A DNA stretch of 40,006 nt from Methylocystis sp. (GCA_002929055.1 PERY01000025.1:1-40006); one strand, 5' to 3'. Counted from the stretch's first letter, positions 25,900 to 34,236 are shown. The notes: generated from the sequence alone by a model not told the origin. Translations and numbers: made by a program.

Positions 25900-26661
25900 T
25901 CAGGCCCGCCGCGCAGCGATGGCTTTCTCCGCGTCCTCGATTGCGGCGACCGTGCCGACGTGGAGCCAGAGGCCGCTCGATACGACGCCGAAGAGTCGCC
26001 CTTGTTCGGCTGCGGCGAAGAAGAACGGCGCAAGTTTGAAGACGTCCTGCGTTTCCTGCGCGAAGAGCTGCGGCTTCATCAATCCGACGCCGGCGTAGAC
26101 ATATGGCTTGGGGCCGGCGCGGCGGATGATGCGCCCGTCTGGAGCGAGATCGAAGTCGCCGTCCCAGTCGACGCCGACGCTGCCATGCGTCGGCGCGAGC
26201 AGCAGCGCAACATCCATCTTTTCGAGATCCCAGGCGCGTGCAAGCGCGGCGACGTTGGACTGCTGCGCATCGTGCCAAAAGGCGTCGGTATTGCAGACAA
26301 AGAAGGGATCGTCGCCAATGAGCGGCAGAACCCTGCGGATGCCGCCGCCCTGATCGAGCAGCAGGTCGCGCTCGTCGGATATCACGATGCGCGGATCGAC
26401 GCGCGACGCAAGATGCGCCTCGATCTGATCTGCGAGATAATGAACGTTGACGATCGCCGTACCGATTCCGGCTTGCGCAAAATCATCCAGCGCGCGGTCG
26501 ATGAGCGTGCGGCCGGCGACCGAAACGAGCGGCTTGGGCGTCGTGTTGGTGAGCGGCCGCATGCGCGTGCCGAGGCCCGCGGCGAAGACCATCGCGGTGT
26601 GCGGCACGGCGGGCGTGAGACGCTCAGGCGTCGCGAAAGAGTCCTGGGAGATTGGCTTCAT
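25900..26661 (-). CDS. Nucleotidyltransferase, MurU-like (N-acetylmuramate-1-phosphate uridylyltransferase family)
   Basis: The 253-residue protein is a sugar-1-phosphate nucleotidyltransferase. The signature MVFAAGLGTRMRPLTNTTPKPL begins at about residue 24, followed by VNVHYLADQIEAHL, DQGGGIRRVLPLIGDDPFFVCNTDAFW and a C-terminal WLHVGTVAAIEDAEKAI. It most resembles MurU, which makes UDP-MurNAc in the cell-wall recycling route, and the AmgK-like kinase fused to TsaE sits directly upstream, which supports that. The start at 26661 overlaps the upstream gene by 38 bp and has an AAAGGA ribosome site; a GTG at 26607 or ATG at 26592 would avoid the overlap. Substrate is inferred from context. Confidence 0.85.
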   Translation of the reverse strand: MKPISQDSFATPERLTPAVPHTAMVFAAGLGTRMRPLTNTTPKPLVSVAGRTLIDRALDDFAQAGIGTAIVNVHYLADQIEAHLASRVDPRIVISDERDLLLDQGGGIRRVLPLIGDDPFFVCNTDAFWHDAQQSNVAALARAWDLEKMDVALLLAPTHGSVGVDWDGDFDLAPDGRIIRRAGPKPYVYAGVGLMKPQLFAQETQDVFKLAPFFFAAAEQGRLFGVVSSGLWLHVGTVAAIEDAEKAIAARRA

Positions 26662-28162
26662 ACCATCCTTTGATTTCCGCAAGCGCAGGATGCCGCAGGC
26701 TCTTCTTCAAATAGCCTTCGACACGCGGCATATGCGCGAGATACTGAGGCTTGCCGTCGCGCTGGTCGAGACGCGCGAAAATGCCGAGCACCTTGGTCGC
26801 ACGCTGCGCAGCCAGCGTCATATAGGCCCTCGCGAAGGCGGCCATATCGAACGTCTCGTCGGCGTCCTTACGCAGCTTGGCGTAATGCGCGAGCAGTTTC
26901 AACTCCAGATCGTTCGGCACGGTCACGCGCGCATCCTGGCCCAACGACGCCATGTCGTATGCCGGATGGCCCAGCACGCAATCCTGGAAGTCGATGATGC
27001 CGACTCGCTGCACGCCCTCGCGCTCCGGGAGCCAGATGAGATTGGGCGAGTGGTAATCACGCAGCGTCCAGGTCGGCGGGGCGTTGGCGACGTCGAGCAG
27101 CGCATGGCGCCACAGATTTGTGAAGATCGCCCGCGCGCCGGAGGCGACGGTCGCCTTGATGTGGCCGACATACCATTCCAGCAACAGGTCGACCTCGATC
27201 AGCATCGCGTCGAGATCGTAAGGCGGGATGTGATAATTGCCGTCGCCCTCGACCGGCAGCACGTCGGGGAGACGATGCGCATGCAGATGTGCGAGCGCCC
27301 CGGCGGCTTCGAGATAGCGCTCGGCGATCGGGCCGTTATCGTCTACGACGCCCTCGCGGCCGAGATCCTCGACGAGGAGCAGGCCCGCCTCCAGATCCTG
27401 ACCGTATATCTGCGGCGCCGAAAGGCCCTGCGCGCGCAAGCCATTCGCGAGCGCTACGAACGGTTTCACATTCTCCGCGAGCCGGGCGATCGCGCTGTAG
27501 GACTTCCCGTAGCGGATCGGCGGGCCGTCCGGCCGCGGCGGCGAGATCATCAGGATCGCACGCTGGCCGTCGGGCTTCTCGAGCGTTTCATAAGCGCGTG
27601 TCGAGGCGTCGCCCATGAGGAAACTGCGCCTGGCGTCCGCCCAACCCTCCTTTCGCAGCAGTTCCCGCAACGCCTTGAATGAAGAAAGCCGCGCGGCGAA
27701 GGCGCCATGACCTGAAACGGTGACGCGCCGCGCATCGCGATTGTCCGCGTCGGCGTAGCTCAGCCTGATGTCGAGGCGATCCTGCGGAAGGGCGTCCGGC
27801 ACACGCTCGCCCCATTCGACGAGAACGATGGCGTCCTCGGTCGCCTCTTCCCAACCGAGCCCCGCGAGTTCGACGGCGGTGGAAATCCGGTAGAAGTCGG
27901 CGTGGACGATGCGCGTCGCGCCGCTCTCGTAGATTTGCATCAAGGTGAAAGTCGGGCTCGGCGCCTCGACGGCCGGGTCATCCATGAGCTTTCGGATGAG
28001 CGCGCGGGCGAAAGTCGTCTTGCCCGCGCCAAGATCGCCCGCAAGCGTGACCGTGTCATTCATCTTCAAAAGCGAGGCGATGTCCTGCGCGAGCGCGGCC
28101 GTGCGCGCCTCGTCGGCGACATCGACGCGCCAGACGGATTTGCCGGGGGCTTCGTCGGTCAT
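26624..28162 (-). CDS. Fusion of TsaE (t6A ATPase) and AmgK-type phosphotransferase
   Basis: A 512-residue fusion of two enzymes. Residues 1-155 are TsaE, the P-loop ATPase needed for threonylcarbamoylation of tRNA A37: Walker A AGDLGAGKTTFAR (41-53), the SPTFTLMQIYES segment (69-80), HADFYRI (88-93) and LVEWGERV. Residues about 178-512 are an aminoglycoside-phosphotransferase-like kinase: MGDASTRAYETL, LLLVEDLGREGVVDD, catalytic D369 in LRDYHSPNLIWL with N374, and metal-binding D391 in GIIDFQDCVLGHPAYD. The second part resembles AmgK, the N-acetylmuramate/GlcNAc anomeric kinase; the adjacent MurU-like gene supports this. The start overlaps the divL stop by one base. This fusion is annotated in other Rhizobiales genomes (established knowledge). 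Confidence 0.93.
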   Translation of the reverse strand: MTDEAPGKSVWRVDVADEARTAALAQDIASLLKMNDTVTLAGDLGAGKTTFARALIRKLMDDPAVEAPSPTFTLMQIYESGATRIVHADFYRISTAVELAGLGWEEATEDAIVLVEWGERVPDALPQDRLDIRLSYADADNRDARRVTVSGHGAFAARLSSFKALRELLRKEGWADARRSFLMGDASTRAYETLEKPDGQRAILMISPPRPDGPPIRYGKSYSAIARLAENVKPFVALANGLRAQGLSAPQIYGQDLEAGLLLVEDLGREGVVDDNGPIAERYLEAAGALAHLHAHRLPDVLPVEGDGNYHIPPYDLDAMLIEVDLLLEWYVGHIKATVASGARAIFTNLWRHALLDVANAPPTWTLRDYHSPNLIWLPEREGVQRVGIIDFQDCVLGHPAYDMASLGQDARVTVPNDLELKLLAHYAKLRKDADETFDMAAFARAYMTLAAQRATKVLGIFARLDQRDGKPQYLAHMPRVEGYLKKSLRHPALAEIKGWYEANLPGLFRDA

Positions 28163-30696
28163 CAGGCGCCTCCTTCATTCGCGGCCGGCCGCGCCTCTTC
28201 CTGCGCGGCGGGCGCCGGGAAGATGCAGGTGACGGTCGTGCCCTCGCCGGGCGCCGAGTCGATCAGCACCTTCCCGCCATGAAGATCCATGAAAGCGCGC
28301 ACGATGGAAAGGCCGAGGCCGACGCCGCGGTGGCGCGAGCCCGCCGTATGCGATTCGAATCGCTCGAAGACGCGCTCGAGCACCTCGGGCGGAATGCCCC
28401 GGCCGCGATCTGTCACCTTGAACACCACTTCGTCATCGCGGCGCATTGCCGCAAGCGTGACCGTCTGGCCGGGACGCGAAAAGCCGATCGCGTTGGAGAG
28501 AAGGTTGAAGAGTATCTGGCGGACGCGCTTGGCGTCGCCGCGGAACGAGCCGACGTCGTCCATCGCCACGATCTGAACGTCGATCGCGTTTTCGACGAGG
28601 CGGTCCTGCACGCCTTCGATGGCGGCGCGCATCGTCGCATGGACATCGACGTCGGACACATCGATCTCCATCGCGTCTTCATCCATTGTCGCGAGGTCGA
28701 GAATGTCGTCGATGATGGCGAGCAGCGCGGCGGAGGACTTGCTCACATAGCCAAGATATTCGCGCTGGCGCGGGTTGAGCGCGCCGGTCGTCGCCTCCTC
28801 GCCGAGGAGATGCACAAAGCCGTTGATGTTGTTGAGCGGCGAGCGAAGCTCGTAGCTGACGTGATGGATAAAGTCGTTGCGCAGCTTCTCGGCCGCCATC
28901 AGCGCCTTGTTGCGGTCGGTCAGCGCGCGCTCGACATTCACGTCGGCAGTCACATCGACGAAGGTCAGGAGCGCGGCGCCGTCCATCAGGGACTGCACGC
29001 TGCAATCGAGCACGACGCCGTCGCTGCGTTCGATACGGCGCGTGAAGCCCTCGCGCATATCGTTGAAGCCCGTCACGAAGCTTTGCAGTTCGCTCCAGGT
29101 TTCTTCATTGTCGTGAAGCGTCTTGCATTGCGTGACGAGGACGTCGAAGCGAGGCTTCTTCGCCAGTCCTTCCGGATCGAGCCGCCAGAGATTGGCGAAG
29201 GCCGGATTGCAGAAGCTCAGCCGCCCGTCTGCGCCGAACACGGCGACGCCTTCGTGCAGCGTCTCCAGCGTCTCGCTTTGCGTGCGATTCAGCGCATTGA
29301 AGCGCGTTTCGAGATCATAGGCCTTGGTGCTGTCGTCATAAAGATAGGTGACGCCGCCCTGTGTGTTGGGATGCGCGACGACATCCAGAATGCGGCCGTC
29401 CGGCAGATGCCAGGTGTGACGGATCGGATCATTGGCGCGATAGGCCTCGAAGAGCTTTTCCTTCCAGGCCCTGAAGTCGGCCTCGATGGGCACGCGCCCT
29501 TCGGCGCGCAGGCGGTCGAGGATTTCGCCGTCCAGAGGTTTCTGGTCGAGAAAAGCGGGATCGAACTGCCACAGCTTCGCATAGGCGTCGTTGTGATAGG
29601 CGAGGCGCCGCTGCCGGTCGAAGATCGCGACGGCCGTCGGCAACTGGTCTAGCGTGCGCGCATGCGATTGCATCTGCTGCTGCAGATCGGCGCGAACGGC
29701 CTCGACTTCCTGCCTGTCGATCGCCATGGCCGCCACCATGTCCGGCGAAGCGGTCTGCATGACGTCGAGCAGGTGCCGCTGGCCCGCGACGACCGCCGGA
29801 ACCCGCGCACGCCAGATCGCGCCCTTGGCGAGCGCCTGCGTCGCCGCAGCCCGGGCGGAGTGATCCAGCAACTCCACGCCGCGCGCAATAGCGTCGGCAG
29901 GGTCTCTCGCTTCCACAGCGGCGGCGTAGGCGCTGTTGACGAAGGAGAGGCGCCCCTTCTCGTCACGCACCCATACGGGCGTCGGCGAGACGTCGAGCAG
30001 CGCGCAAAGTCCCTCGAGCTTCCGCTCGGCCTCCGCATGGCGCGCGCGCAATTCGATGAGCTCGAGCCTGTCGCCGGAGACTTCGCGAATCCTCAGCACG
30101 GCGCTGCCGCCGACCGCGCGGCCCTCCGCATCGAAATGACGGCCGGAGGCGCCGGCCAGCGGCAAGCGGAATCCTTCGCCCTTCTCGCGAAGGCGCTCAA
30201 CCGCGGCCTCGAGTTCCTGCGCATCCTTCGCCGCGAGCCAGGAGCCGAACGCCAGGACGCGGCGCGGCGCCACGGCGGCGTCGGCATGGATGAGCGGCGA
30301 GGCGCTGATCTCCGGCTCTCTGCCAGCCCCCATCCAGGCGACGAAGATTTGCGGTTCGCTGCCAAGAAAGGTCTTGGCGCGGTCGAGGTCGATGCGGGTT
30401 TCTTCCAGCTCCTCGTCGAGAAGCGCCTCGCGGTCGCGCCAGCGACGCCGCTCGCTGATGTGCGTGAGCGCCACGACGGCGGCGAACAAAGCGAGTCCAC
30501 CGCTGAACGCGAAACTCACGAGGTCCGGGTCGACAGGGAACCCGCCGATCATGCCGTCGCTCTGCGCGAGGGCGGTCGATGAAAGAAGAGATGCGCCGGT
30601 AGCCCCTCGCGCGAGTCCGCGAAGCGAGCGAAGCCCGAGCACAGTAGCAGCGCGCACGCCAATTGCGTCACTGAACAAATGAGGGCGCCGCATCAT
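28162..30696 (-). CDS. divL: DivL-like PAS sensor kinase with tyrosine in the H-box
   Basis: The 844-residue protein has an N-terminal hydrophobic region (about 36-45, ending in an ALAQ signal-peptidase-like site), a transmembrane helix at about 60-80, several PAS-like domains (about 230-580), a dimerisation/H-box region and a HATPase domain (about 715-830, RQILFNLLSNAIGFSRPGQ, DRGRGIPPEVLERVFERFE, GVGLGLSIVRAFMDLHGG). The H-box reads FIHHVSYELRSPL, with Tyr615 (codon 28852-28854) where histidine kinases have the phosphorylated His. That is the defining trait of Caulobacter DivL, which regulates CckA and so CtrA. ATP-site motifs look intact. Start: ATG at 30696 with GGGGAG upstream; 30777 or 30921 are alternatives. 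It overlaps the next gene by one base. Confidence 0.9.
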   Translation of the reverse strand: MMRRPHLFSDAIGVRAATVLGLRSLRGLARGATGASLLSSTALAQSDGMIGGFPVDPDLVSFAFSGGLALFAAVVALTHISERRRWRDREALLDEELEETRIDLDRAKTFLGSEPQIFVAWMGAGREPEISASPLIHADAAVAPRRVLAFGSWLAAKDAQELEAAVERLREKGEGFRLPLAGASGRHFDAEGRAVGGSAVLRIREVSGDRLELIELRARHAEAERKLEGLCALLDVSPTPVWVRDEKGRLSFVNSAYAAAVEARDPADAIARGVELLDHSARAAATQALAKGAIWRARVPAVVAGQRHLLDVMQTASPDMVAAMAIDRQEVEAVRADLQQQMQSHARTLDQLPTAVAIFDRQRRLAYHNDAYAKLWQFDPAFLDQKPLDGEILDRLRAEGRVPIEADFRAWKEKLFEAYRANDPIRHTWHLPDGRILDVVAHPNTQGGVTYLYDDSTKAYDLETRFNALNRTQSETLETLHEGVAVFGADGRLSFCNPAFANLWRLDPEGLAKKPRFDVLVTQCKTLHDNEETWSELQSFVTGFNDMREGFTRRIERSDGVVLDCSVQSLMDGAALLTFVDVTADVNVERALTDRNKALMAAEKLRNDFIHHVSYELRSPLNNINGFVHLLGEEATTGALNPRQREYLGYVSKSSAALLAIIDDILDLATMDEDAMEIDVSDVDVHATMRAAIEGVQDRLVENAIDVQIVAMDDVGSFRGDAKRVRQILFNLLSNAIGFSRPGQTVTLAAMRRDDEVVFKVTDRGRGIPPEVLERVFERFESHTAGSRHRGVGLGLSIVRAFMDLHGGKVLIDSAPGEGTTVTCIFPAPAAQEEARPAANEGGA

Positions 30697-31060
30697 GAAT
30701 GAAGCGCTCCCCGTCGTGCGCAATCCAGCTTGAATGACATGAGAACAAGGCTCCAGGACGATTTGTGCGGTGCTCATCACATCAACTTGGCCGAGAACAT
30801 CGACCCGACGGAATTGTCGGCAGGACACGCGCCATCGACCGCCGCCCCCAAGGCGGAGGCGGAATGAGAAAGGAGCGGCTGATAAGAACTTGCCGCACCG
30901 GCTACGCTTGGTACGAATCACCTCAATCTAGAACGTGATGGAAAAAAAATGAATCGTGTTTCTTTCAATAAATGTAGTCGATCGAAAAAAAGACGGCCCG
31001 CCTTCCTTTCGGAAAGGGGCCGCCGAGTTATTTGGGAAACCGAAAGCCGTTCAGGCTCGG
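30697..31060. other. 364-bp region between ahcY and divL: ahcY terminator and presumed divL promoter
   Basis: No gene is visible here. Going from high to low coordinate (the direction of transcription), it holds the ahcY terminator (30983-31020), an A/T-rich stretch (about 30941-30985), two GANTC sites (30915-30919 and 30951-30955), and then coding-like but unconserved sequence up to the divL start. If divL begins at 30777 or 30921 instead of 30696, the region shrinks. No clear -35/-10 pair was found. Confidence 0.6.
30983..31020 (-). terminator. Rho-independent terminator of ahcY
   Basis: On the minus strand a 12-bp stem (CGGCCC plus CTTTCC pairing with GGAAGG plus GGGCCG, one wobble pair and one bulged base) closes a GAAA loop and is followed by CT and seven Ts (30983-30989). 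It lies about 40 bp after the ahcY stop and separates ahcY from divL. Confidence 0.85.
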
Positions 31061-32467
31061 CTAGTAGCGGTAATGCTCCGGCTTGAACGGGCCGTTCTGC
31101 GGCAGGTTGAGATATTTGGCCTGCTCGGGAGTCATCTGCGTGAGCTTCACGCCGATCTTGTCGAGGTGCAGCGCAGCAACCTTCTCGTCGAGGTGCTTGG
31201 GCAGCGTGTAGACGCCGACCGGATACTGGCCCTGCTTCGTCCACAGTTCGATCTGCGCCAGCGTCTGGTTGGTGAAGGACGCCGACATCACGAAGGACGG
31301 GTGGCCCGTCGCGCAGCCAAGGTTCACGAGACGGCCTTCCGCGAGCAGGATGATGCGCTTGCCATCCTGGAACTCGATCTCGTCGACCTGCGGCTTCACA
31401 TTGTGCCACTTCAGGTTCTTCAGGCCGGCGACCTGAATTTCCGAGTCGAAATGGCCGATGTTGCAGACGATGGCGCGGTCCTTCATGGCCCGCATATGCT
31501 CGATCGTGATGACGTCGACATTGCCCGTCGCCGTGCAGAAGATGTCGGCGCGCGACGCCGCGTCTTCCATCGTCGTGACTTCATAGCCTTCCATCGCCGC
31601 CTGCAGGGCGCAGATCGGATCGATTTCGGTGACGAGCACGCGGCAGCCGGCGTTGCGGAGCGAAGCGGCCGAGCCCTTGCCCACGTCGCCATAGCCGGCG
31701 ATGACGGCGACCTTGCCGGCCATCATCACGTCGGTGGCGCGGCGGACGCCGTCGACCAGCGACTCGCGGCAGCCATAGAGATTGTCGAACTTCGACTTCG
31801 TCACCGAGTCGTTGACGTTGATCGCCGGCCAGAGGAGCTTGCCTTCCTTGTGCATCAGATAGAGGCGATGCACGCCGGTCGTCGTCTCTTCCGTGACGCC
31901 CTTGATGGCCTCGGCGTTGCGCTTGTAGAAGCCCGGATTGGCCTTGAGGCGCTTTTTGATCGAGGCGTAGAGGACTTCTTCTTCCTCATTCGTCGCAGTC
32001 TCGAGGAAAGCGACGTCGCCCTGCTCGGCGCGCAGGCCGAGATGGATGAGGAGCGTGGCGTCGCCGCCGTCGTCCAGGATCATGTTCGGACAGCCGCCGT
32101 CGCCCCATTCGAAGATCTTGTGGGTGTAGTCCCAATAGTCCTCGAGGGTCTCGCCCTTCTTGGCGAAGACCGGCGTGCCGGCGGCGGCGATGGCCGCAGC
32201 GGCGTGGTCCTGCGTCGAATAGATGTTGCAGGAGGCCCAGCGGACGTCGGCGCCGAGCGCCTTCAGCGTCTCGATCAGCACCGCGGTCTGGATGGTCATG
32301 TGCAGCGAACCGGCGACGCGGGCGCCCTTGAGCGGCTGCGACGCGCCGTATTCGGCGCGGGTCGCCATGAGGCCGGGCATTTCGGTCTCGGCGATGTTGA
32401 GTTCCTTGCGGCCCCAATCGGCCAGTGAAATATCCGTAACGGCGTAATCGTTGAAGTGAGCAGTCAT
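31061..32467 (-). CDS. ahcY: Adenosylhomocysteinase (S-adenosylhomocysteine hydrolase)
   Basis: This enzyme splits S-adenosylhomocysteine into adenosine and homocysteine, removing the by-product inhibitor of methyltransferases in the activated methyl cycle. The 468-residue protein is complete and includes [45 protein letters not shown], the NAD-binding loop [16 protein letters not shown] and the C-terminal [17 protein letters not shown] and PFKPEHYRY. Length matches the family form with the internal insertion of about 40 residues (around the [10 protein letters not shown] segment). A GAGGA ribosome site precedes the ATG. A promoter and a tandem A/T-rich repeat lie upstream, and a strong terminator follows. 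Confidence 0.99.
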   Translation of the reverse strand: MTAHFNDYAVTDISLADWGRKELNIAETEMPGLMATRAEYGASQPLKGARVAGSLHMTIQTAVLIETLKALGADVRWASCNIYSTQDHAAAAIAAAGTPVFAKKGETLEDYWDYTHKIFEWGDGGCPNMILDDGGDATLLIHLGLRAEQGDVAFLETATNEEEEVLYASIKKRLKANPGFYKRNAEAIKGVTEETTTGVHRLYLMHKEGKLLWPAINVNDSVTKSKFDNLYGCRESLVDGVRRATDVMMAGKVAVIAGYGDVGKGSAASLRNAGCRVLVTEIDPICALQAAMEGYEVTTMEDAASRADIFCTATGNVDVITIEHMRAMKDRAIVCNIGHFDSEIQVAGLKNLKWHNVKPQVDEIEFQDGKRIILLAEGRLVNLGCATGHPSFVMSASFTNQTLAQIELWTKQGQYPVGVYTLPKHLDEKVAALHLDKIGVKLTQMTPEQAKYLNLPQNGPFKPEHYRY

Positions 32468-32515
32468 GCGAATCCTCTACTCGGGAAGGACGGCCGGCGC
32501 CCCGGCGCTGAGGGG

Positions 32516-32544
32516 CCTATAGCAAAGGCTGCGGGTGAAGGCAA
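32516..32544 (-). promoter_or_regulatory. Candidate promoter of ahcY
   Basis: On the minus strand TTGCCT (32539-32544) and TATAGG (32516-32521) are spaced by exactly 17 bp, 49 bp upstream of the ahcY start codon. The match to the alphaproteobacterial TTGAC-N17-TATA pattern is reasonable, and the tandem A/T-rich repeat abuts the -35. Confidence 0.5.
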
Positions 32545-32567
32545 TAAAGATATAAAGATTTGTTTAT
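32544..32567. promoter_or_regulatory. Candidate operator upstream of ahcY: tandem ATAAAGAT repeat
   Basis: Two directly adjacent copies of ATAAAGAT (32544-32551 and 32552-32559) are followed by TTGTTTAT, so the second copy also forms an imperfect inverted repeat (ATAAA-N6-TTTAT, 32552-32567). The site touches the -35 of the ahcY promoter, where an activator or repressor could act. A/T-rich operators for ArsR-family regulators of the methionine/SAH cycle (SahR type) are known in Proteobacteria; linking this site to such a regulator is inference. Confidence 0.4.
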
Positions 32568-32676
32568 GTCAAAATATGGACTCCTGCTTTGGCGGACCCC
32601 CTCGCCTCTGCTACCCTTTCGCCCGCGCCTGCTCTATAGCAGGGCGGAAACGCCCCTCTTCGCCCGCAGGCTCTCC

Positions 32677-33180
32677 ATGTTAGACGCCCTCAAATCCTTC
32701 ATCGCCGAACTCACCGGCGAGGCCGAGCGGCCCAAGCCCTACGAATCCGCCGACTATCAGCTTGCGGCGGCCGCTCTGCTCGTTCATATCGCCTCCATCG
32801 ACGGCGAATTCGACGACGACGAGAAGGCCCGCATCCAGACGCTCGTCGAGGCCCGTTTCGGCCTGGCCTCCGACACGGCGCGCGCGCTGATCCAGGACGC
32901 CTGGGAGAGCGAGCGCGAGGCGGTCGATCTCTACCGCTTCACCAGCGTGCTCAAGCGCCGGCTGGACGAGGACAGCCGACGGCAGGTGGTCGGGATGCTG
33001 TGGGATATGGCCCACGCCGACGGCTCTGTGCATGAATTCGAAGAGAACGTGGTGTGGCGGGTCGCCGAGCTTCTCGGCGTCTCGACCCGCGACCGAGTCG
33101 AACTGCGCCGCGAAGTGCGGGAAGCGCTCGAAAACCCGCCGCCGAACGATGGCGGCCCCTGGGAACGTCCCAAGGAGTGA
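32677..33180 (+). CDS. TerB-like (tellurite resistance protein B domain) protein
   Basis: The 167-residue cytosolic, helical protein matches the TerB / DjlA N-terminal-type domain. It contains paired acidic motifs AALLVHIASIDGEFDDDEK (about 28-46) and MLWDMAHADGSVHEFEENV (about 108-126), which in the family form a metal-binding helical bundle. The usual role is unknown; tellurite resistance is a family name rather than a prediction here. An AGG lies upstream of the ATG (Met-Leu-Asp-Ala). A longer reading from 32560 is rejected because it runs through the ahcY promoter region. It starts divergently from ahcY and is followed 6 bp later by the SDR gene, so the two are probably one operon. Confidence 0.85.
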   Translation: MLDALKSFIAELTGEAERPKPYESADYQLAAAALLVHIASIDGEFDDDEKARIQTLVEARFGLASDTARALIQDAWESEREAVDLYRFTSVLKRRLDEDSRRQVVGMLWDMAHADGSVHEFEENVVWRVAELLGVSTRDRVELRREVREALENPPPNDGGPWERPKE

Positions 33181-33186
33181 TCATAA

Positions 33187-33990
33187 ATGACCGAGAATTC
33201 CAGCGCCCGCCCGGCTGCGATCGTCACCGGCGCGTCGGAGGGGATCGGCGCGGAGCTCGCCCGCGTCTTCGCGGCGAACGGCCATGAGGTGGCGATCGTC
33301 GCGCGCCGCCGCGACAGGCTGGAGGCGCTGGCCGACGAGATCGCCGCGGCGAGCAAGTCCCGGCCGACCGTCGTCGAACTCGACCTGACCGCCGCAGGGG
33401 CCGCAGAGACCCTCGCGGCGCGCCTTGCCGAGGCCGGGCTCGCCCCGCAATATCTCGTCAACAACGCGGGCTTCGGCCTGATTGGCGCCGTTGCGACGCT
33501 CGACCAGGCCGAGCAGCTCGCGATGATCGACCTCAACATCCGCGCGCTCACGGAGCTGACGTTGCGCTTCCTGCCCTCGCTGACGCAGACGAAGGGCGGC
33601 GTGCTCAACGTCGCCTCCATCGCCTCCTTCATGCCGGGTCCGGGCTTCGCCGTCTACTACGCGACGAAGGCCTTCGTGCGCTCCTTCAGCGAGGCGATTT
33701 CCTACGAGCTGAAGCCTGCGGGGGTGAAGGTCTCATGCCTTTGCCCCGGCCCGGTCATCACCGGCTTCCAGGCCCGTTCGGGCATGAGCTTCGAGGGGCT
33801 GATGGGCGCGATGAAACCGGCGCTCGTGCCCGCCGACGAAGTCGCGCGGCAGGGCTATGAGGGGCTGATGGCGGGCAGACGCGTCGTCGTGCCGGGCGTC
33901 GTCAACAAGGTCATGGTGTGGAGCGCGCGTCTCTCGCCCCGGGCGATCCTGCTGCCGCTGCTGGGCGCCGCGCAGATGAAGCGGTCCTGA
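33187..33990 (+). CDS. Short-chain dehydrogenase/reductase (SDR) family oxidoreductase
   Basis: The 267-residue protein is a classical SDR, a Rossmann-fold NAD(P)-dependent oxidoreductase. It has the cofactor motif TGASEGIGAEL (about 14-24), an ARRRDRLEAL region favouring NADP, NNAG (about 91-94), the catalytic serine in NVASIAS and Y-x3-K in YYATKAF (about 158-164), then PGPVITGF. The substrate cannot be inferred. An AAGGAGTGA ribosome site overlaps the stop of the TerB-like gene, indicating coupled translation. Confidence 0.92.
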   Translation: MTENSSARPAAIVTGASEGIGAELARVFAANGHEVAIVARRRDRLEALADEIAAASKSRPTVVELDLTAAGAAETLAARLAEAGLAPQYLVNNAGFGLIGAVATLDQAEQLAMIDLNIRALTELTLRFLPSLTQTKGGVLNVASIASFMPGPGFAVYYATKAFVRSFSEAISYELKPAGVKVSCLCPGPVITGFQARSGMSFEGLMGAMKPALVPADEVARQGYEGLMAGRRVVVPGVVNKVMVWSARLSPRAILLPLLGAAQMKRS

Positions 33991-33994
33991 CAAC

Positions 33995-34024
33995 AAAAAA
34001 GCGGGCCGAACAGCCCGCTTTTTT
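33995..34024. terminator. Bidirectional rho-independent terminator between the SDR gene and rpmF
   Basis: AAAAAAGCGGGC (33995-34006) pairs perfectly with GCCCGCTTTTTT (34013-34024) around the loop CGAACA. With a T run on both strands it can serve the plus-strand SDR gene and the minus-strand rpmF gene. Confidence 0.92.
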
Positions 34025-34047
34025 CATGCGCAGCCGAAGGCCGGTGC

Positions 34048-34236
34048 TTATTCCTCGGTCGACTTGACCTTGAGCACCTGGCGGCCGCGATACATGCCGG
34101 TCTTCAGGTCGACGTGGTGCGGACGGCGCAGTTCGCCCGAATCCTTGTCCTCGACATAGGTCGGCGCCTGGAGCGCGTCGGCGGAACGGCGGAAGCCCCG
34201 CTTCATCGGGGAGGTTTTTCTCTTCGGAACGGCCAT
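34048..34236 (-). CDS. rpmF: 50S ribosomal protein L32
   Basis: The 62-residue product begins [20 protein letters not shown], typical of the L32 family and an established signature of alphaproteobacterial members; it continues with [15 protein letters not shown]. It lacks the zinc-binding cysteines of some L32 proteins, as usual in this group. Length is normal. An AGAGAGA ribosome site lies upstream. No plsX gene is adjacent; the next minus-strand gene downstream would be beyond the terminator. Confidence 0.97.
   Translation of the reverse strand: MAVPKRKTSPMKRGFRRSADALQAPTYVEDKDSGELRRPHHVDLKTGMYRGRQVLKVKSTEE

Noticed and set aside
22946..26098. A 1050-codon plus-strand open frame opposite addB
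   Set aside because: It is the mirror image of a GC-rich conserved gene; the translation is Arg-rich with no recognisable motif, while addB has family motifs throughout.
32468..32600. A SAH or SAM riboswitch before ahcY
   Set aside because: I looked for a structured leader, but the distance from the likely promoter to the start codon is only about 45 bp and no known riboswitch core is visible; the tandem repeat is upstream of the promoter, so it is DNA-level.
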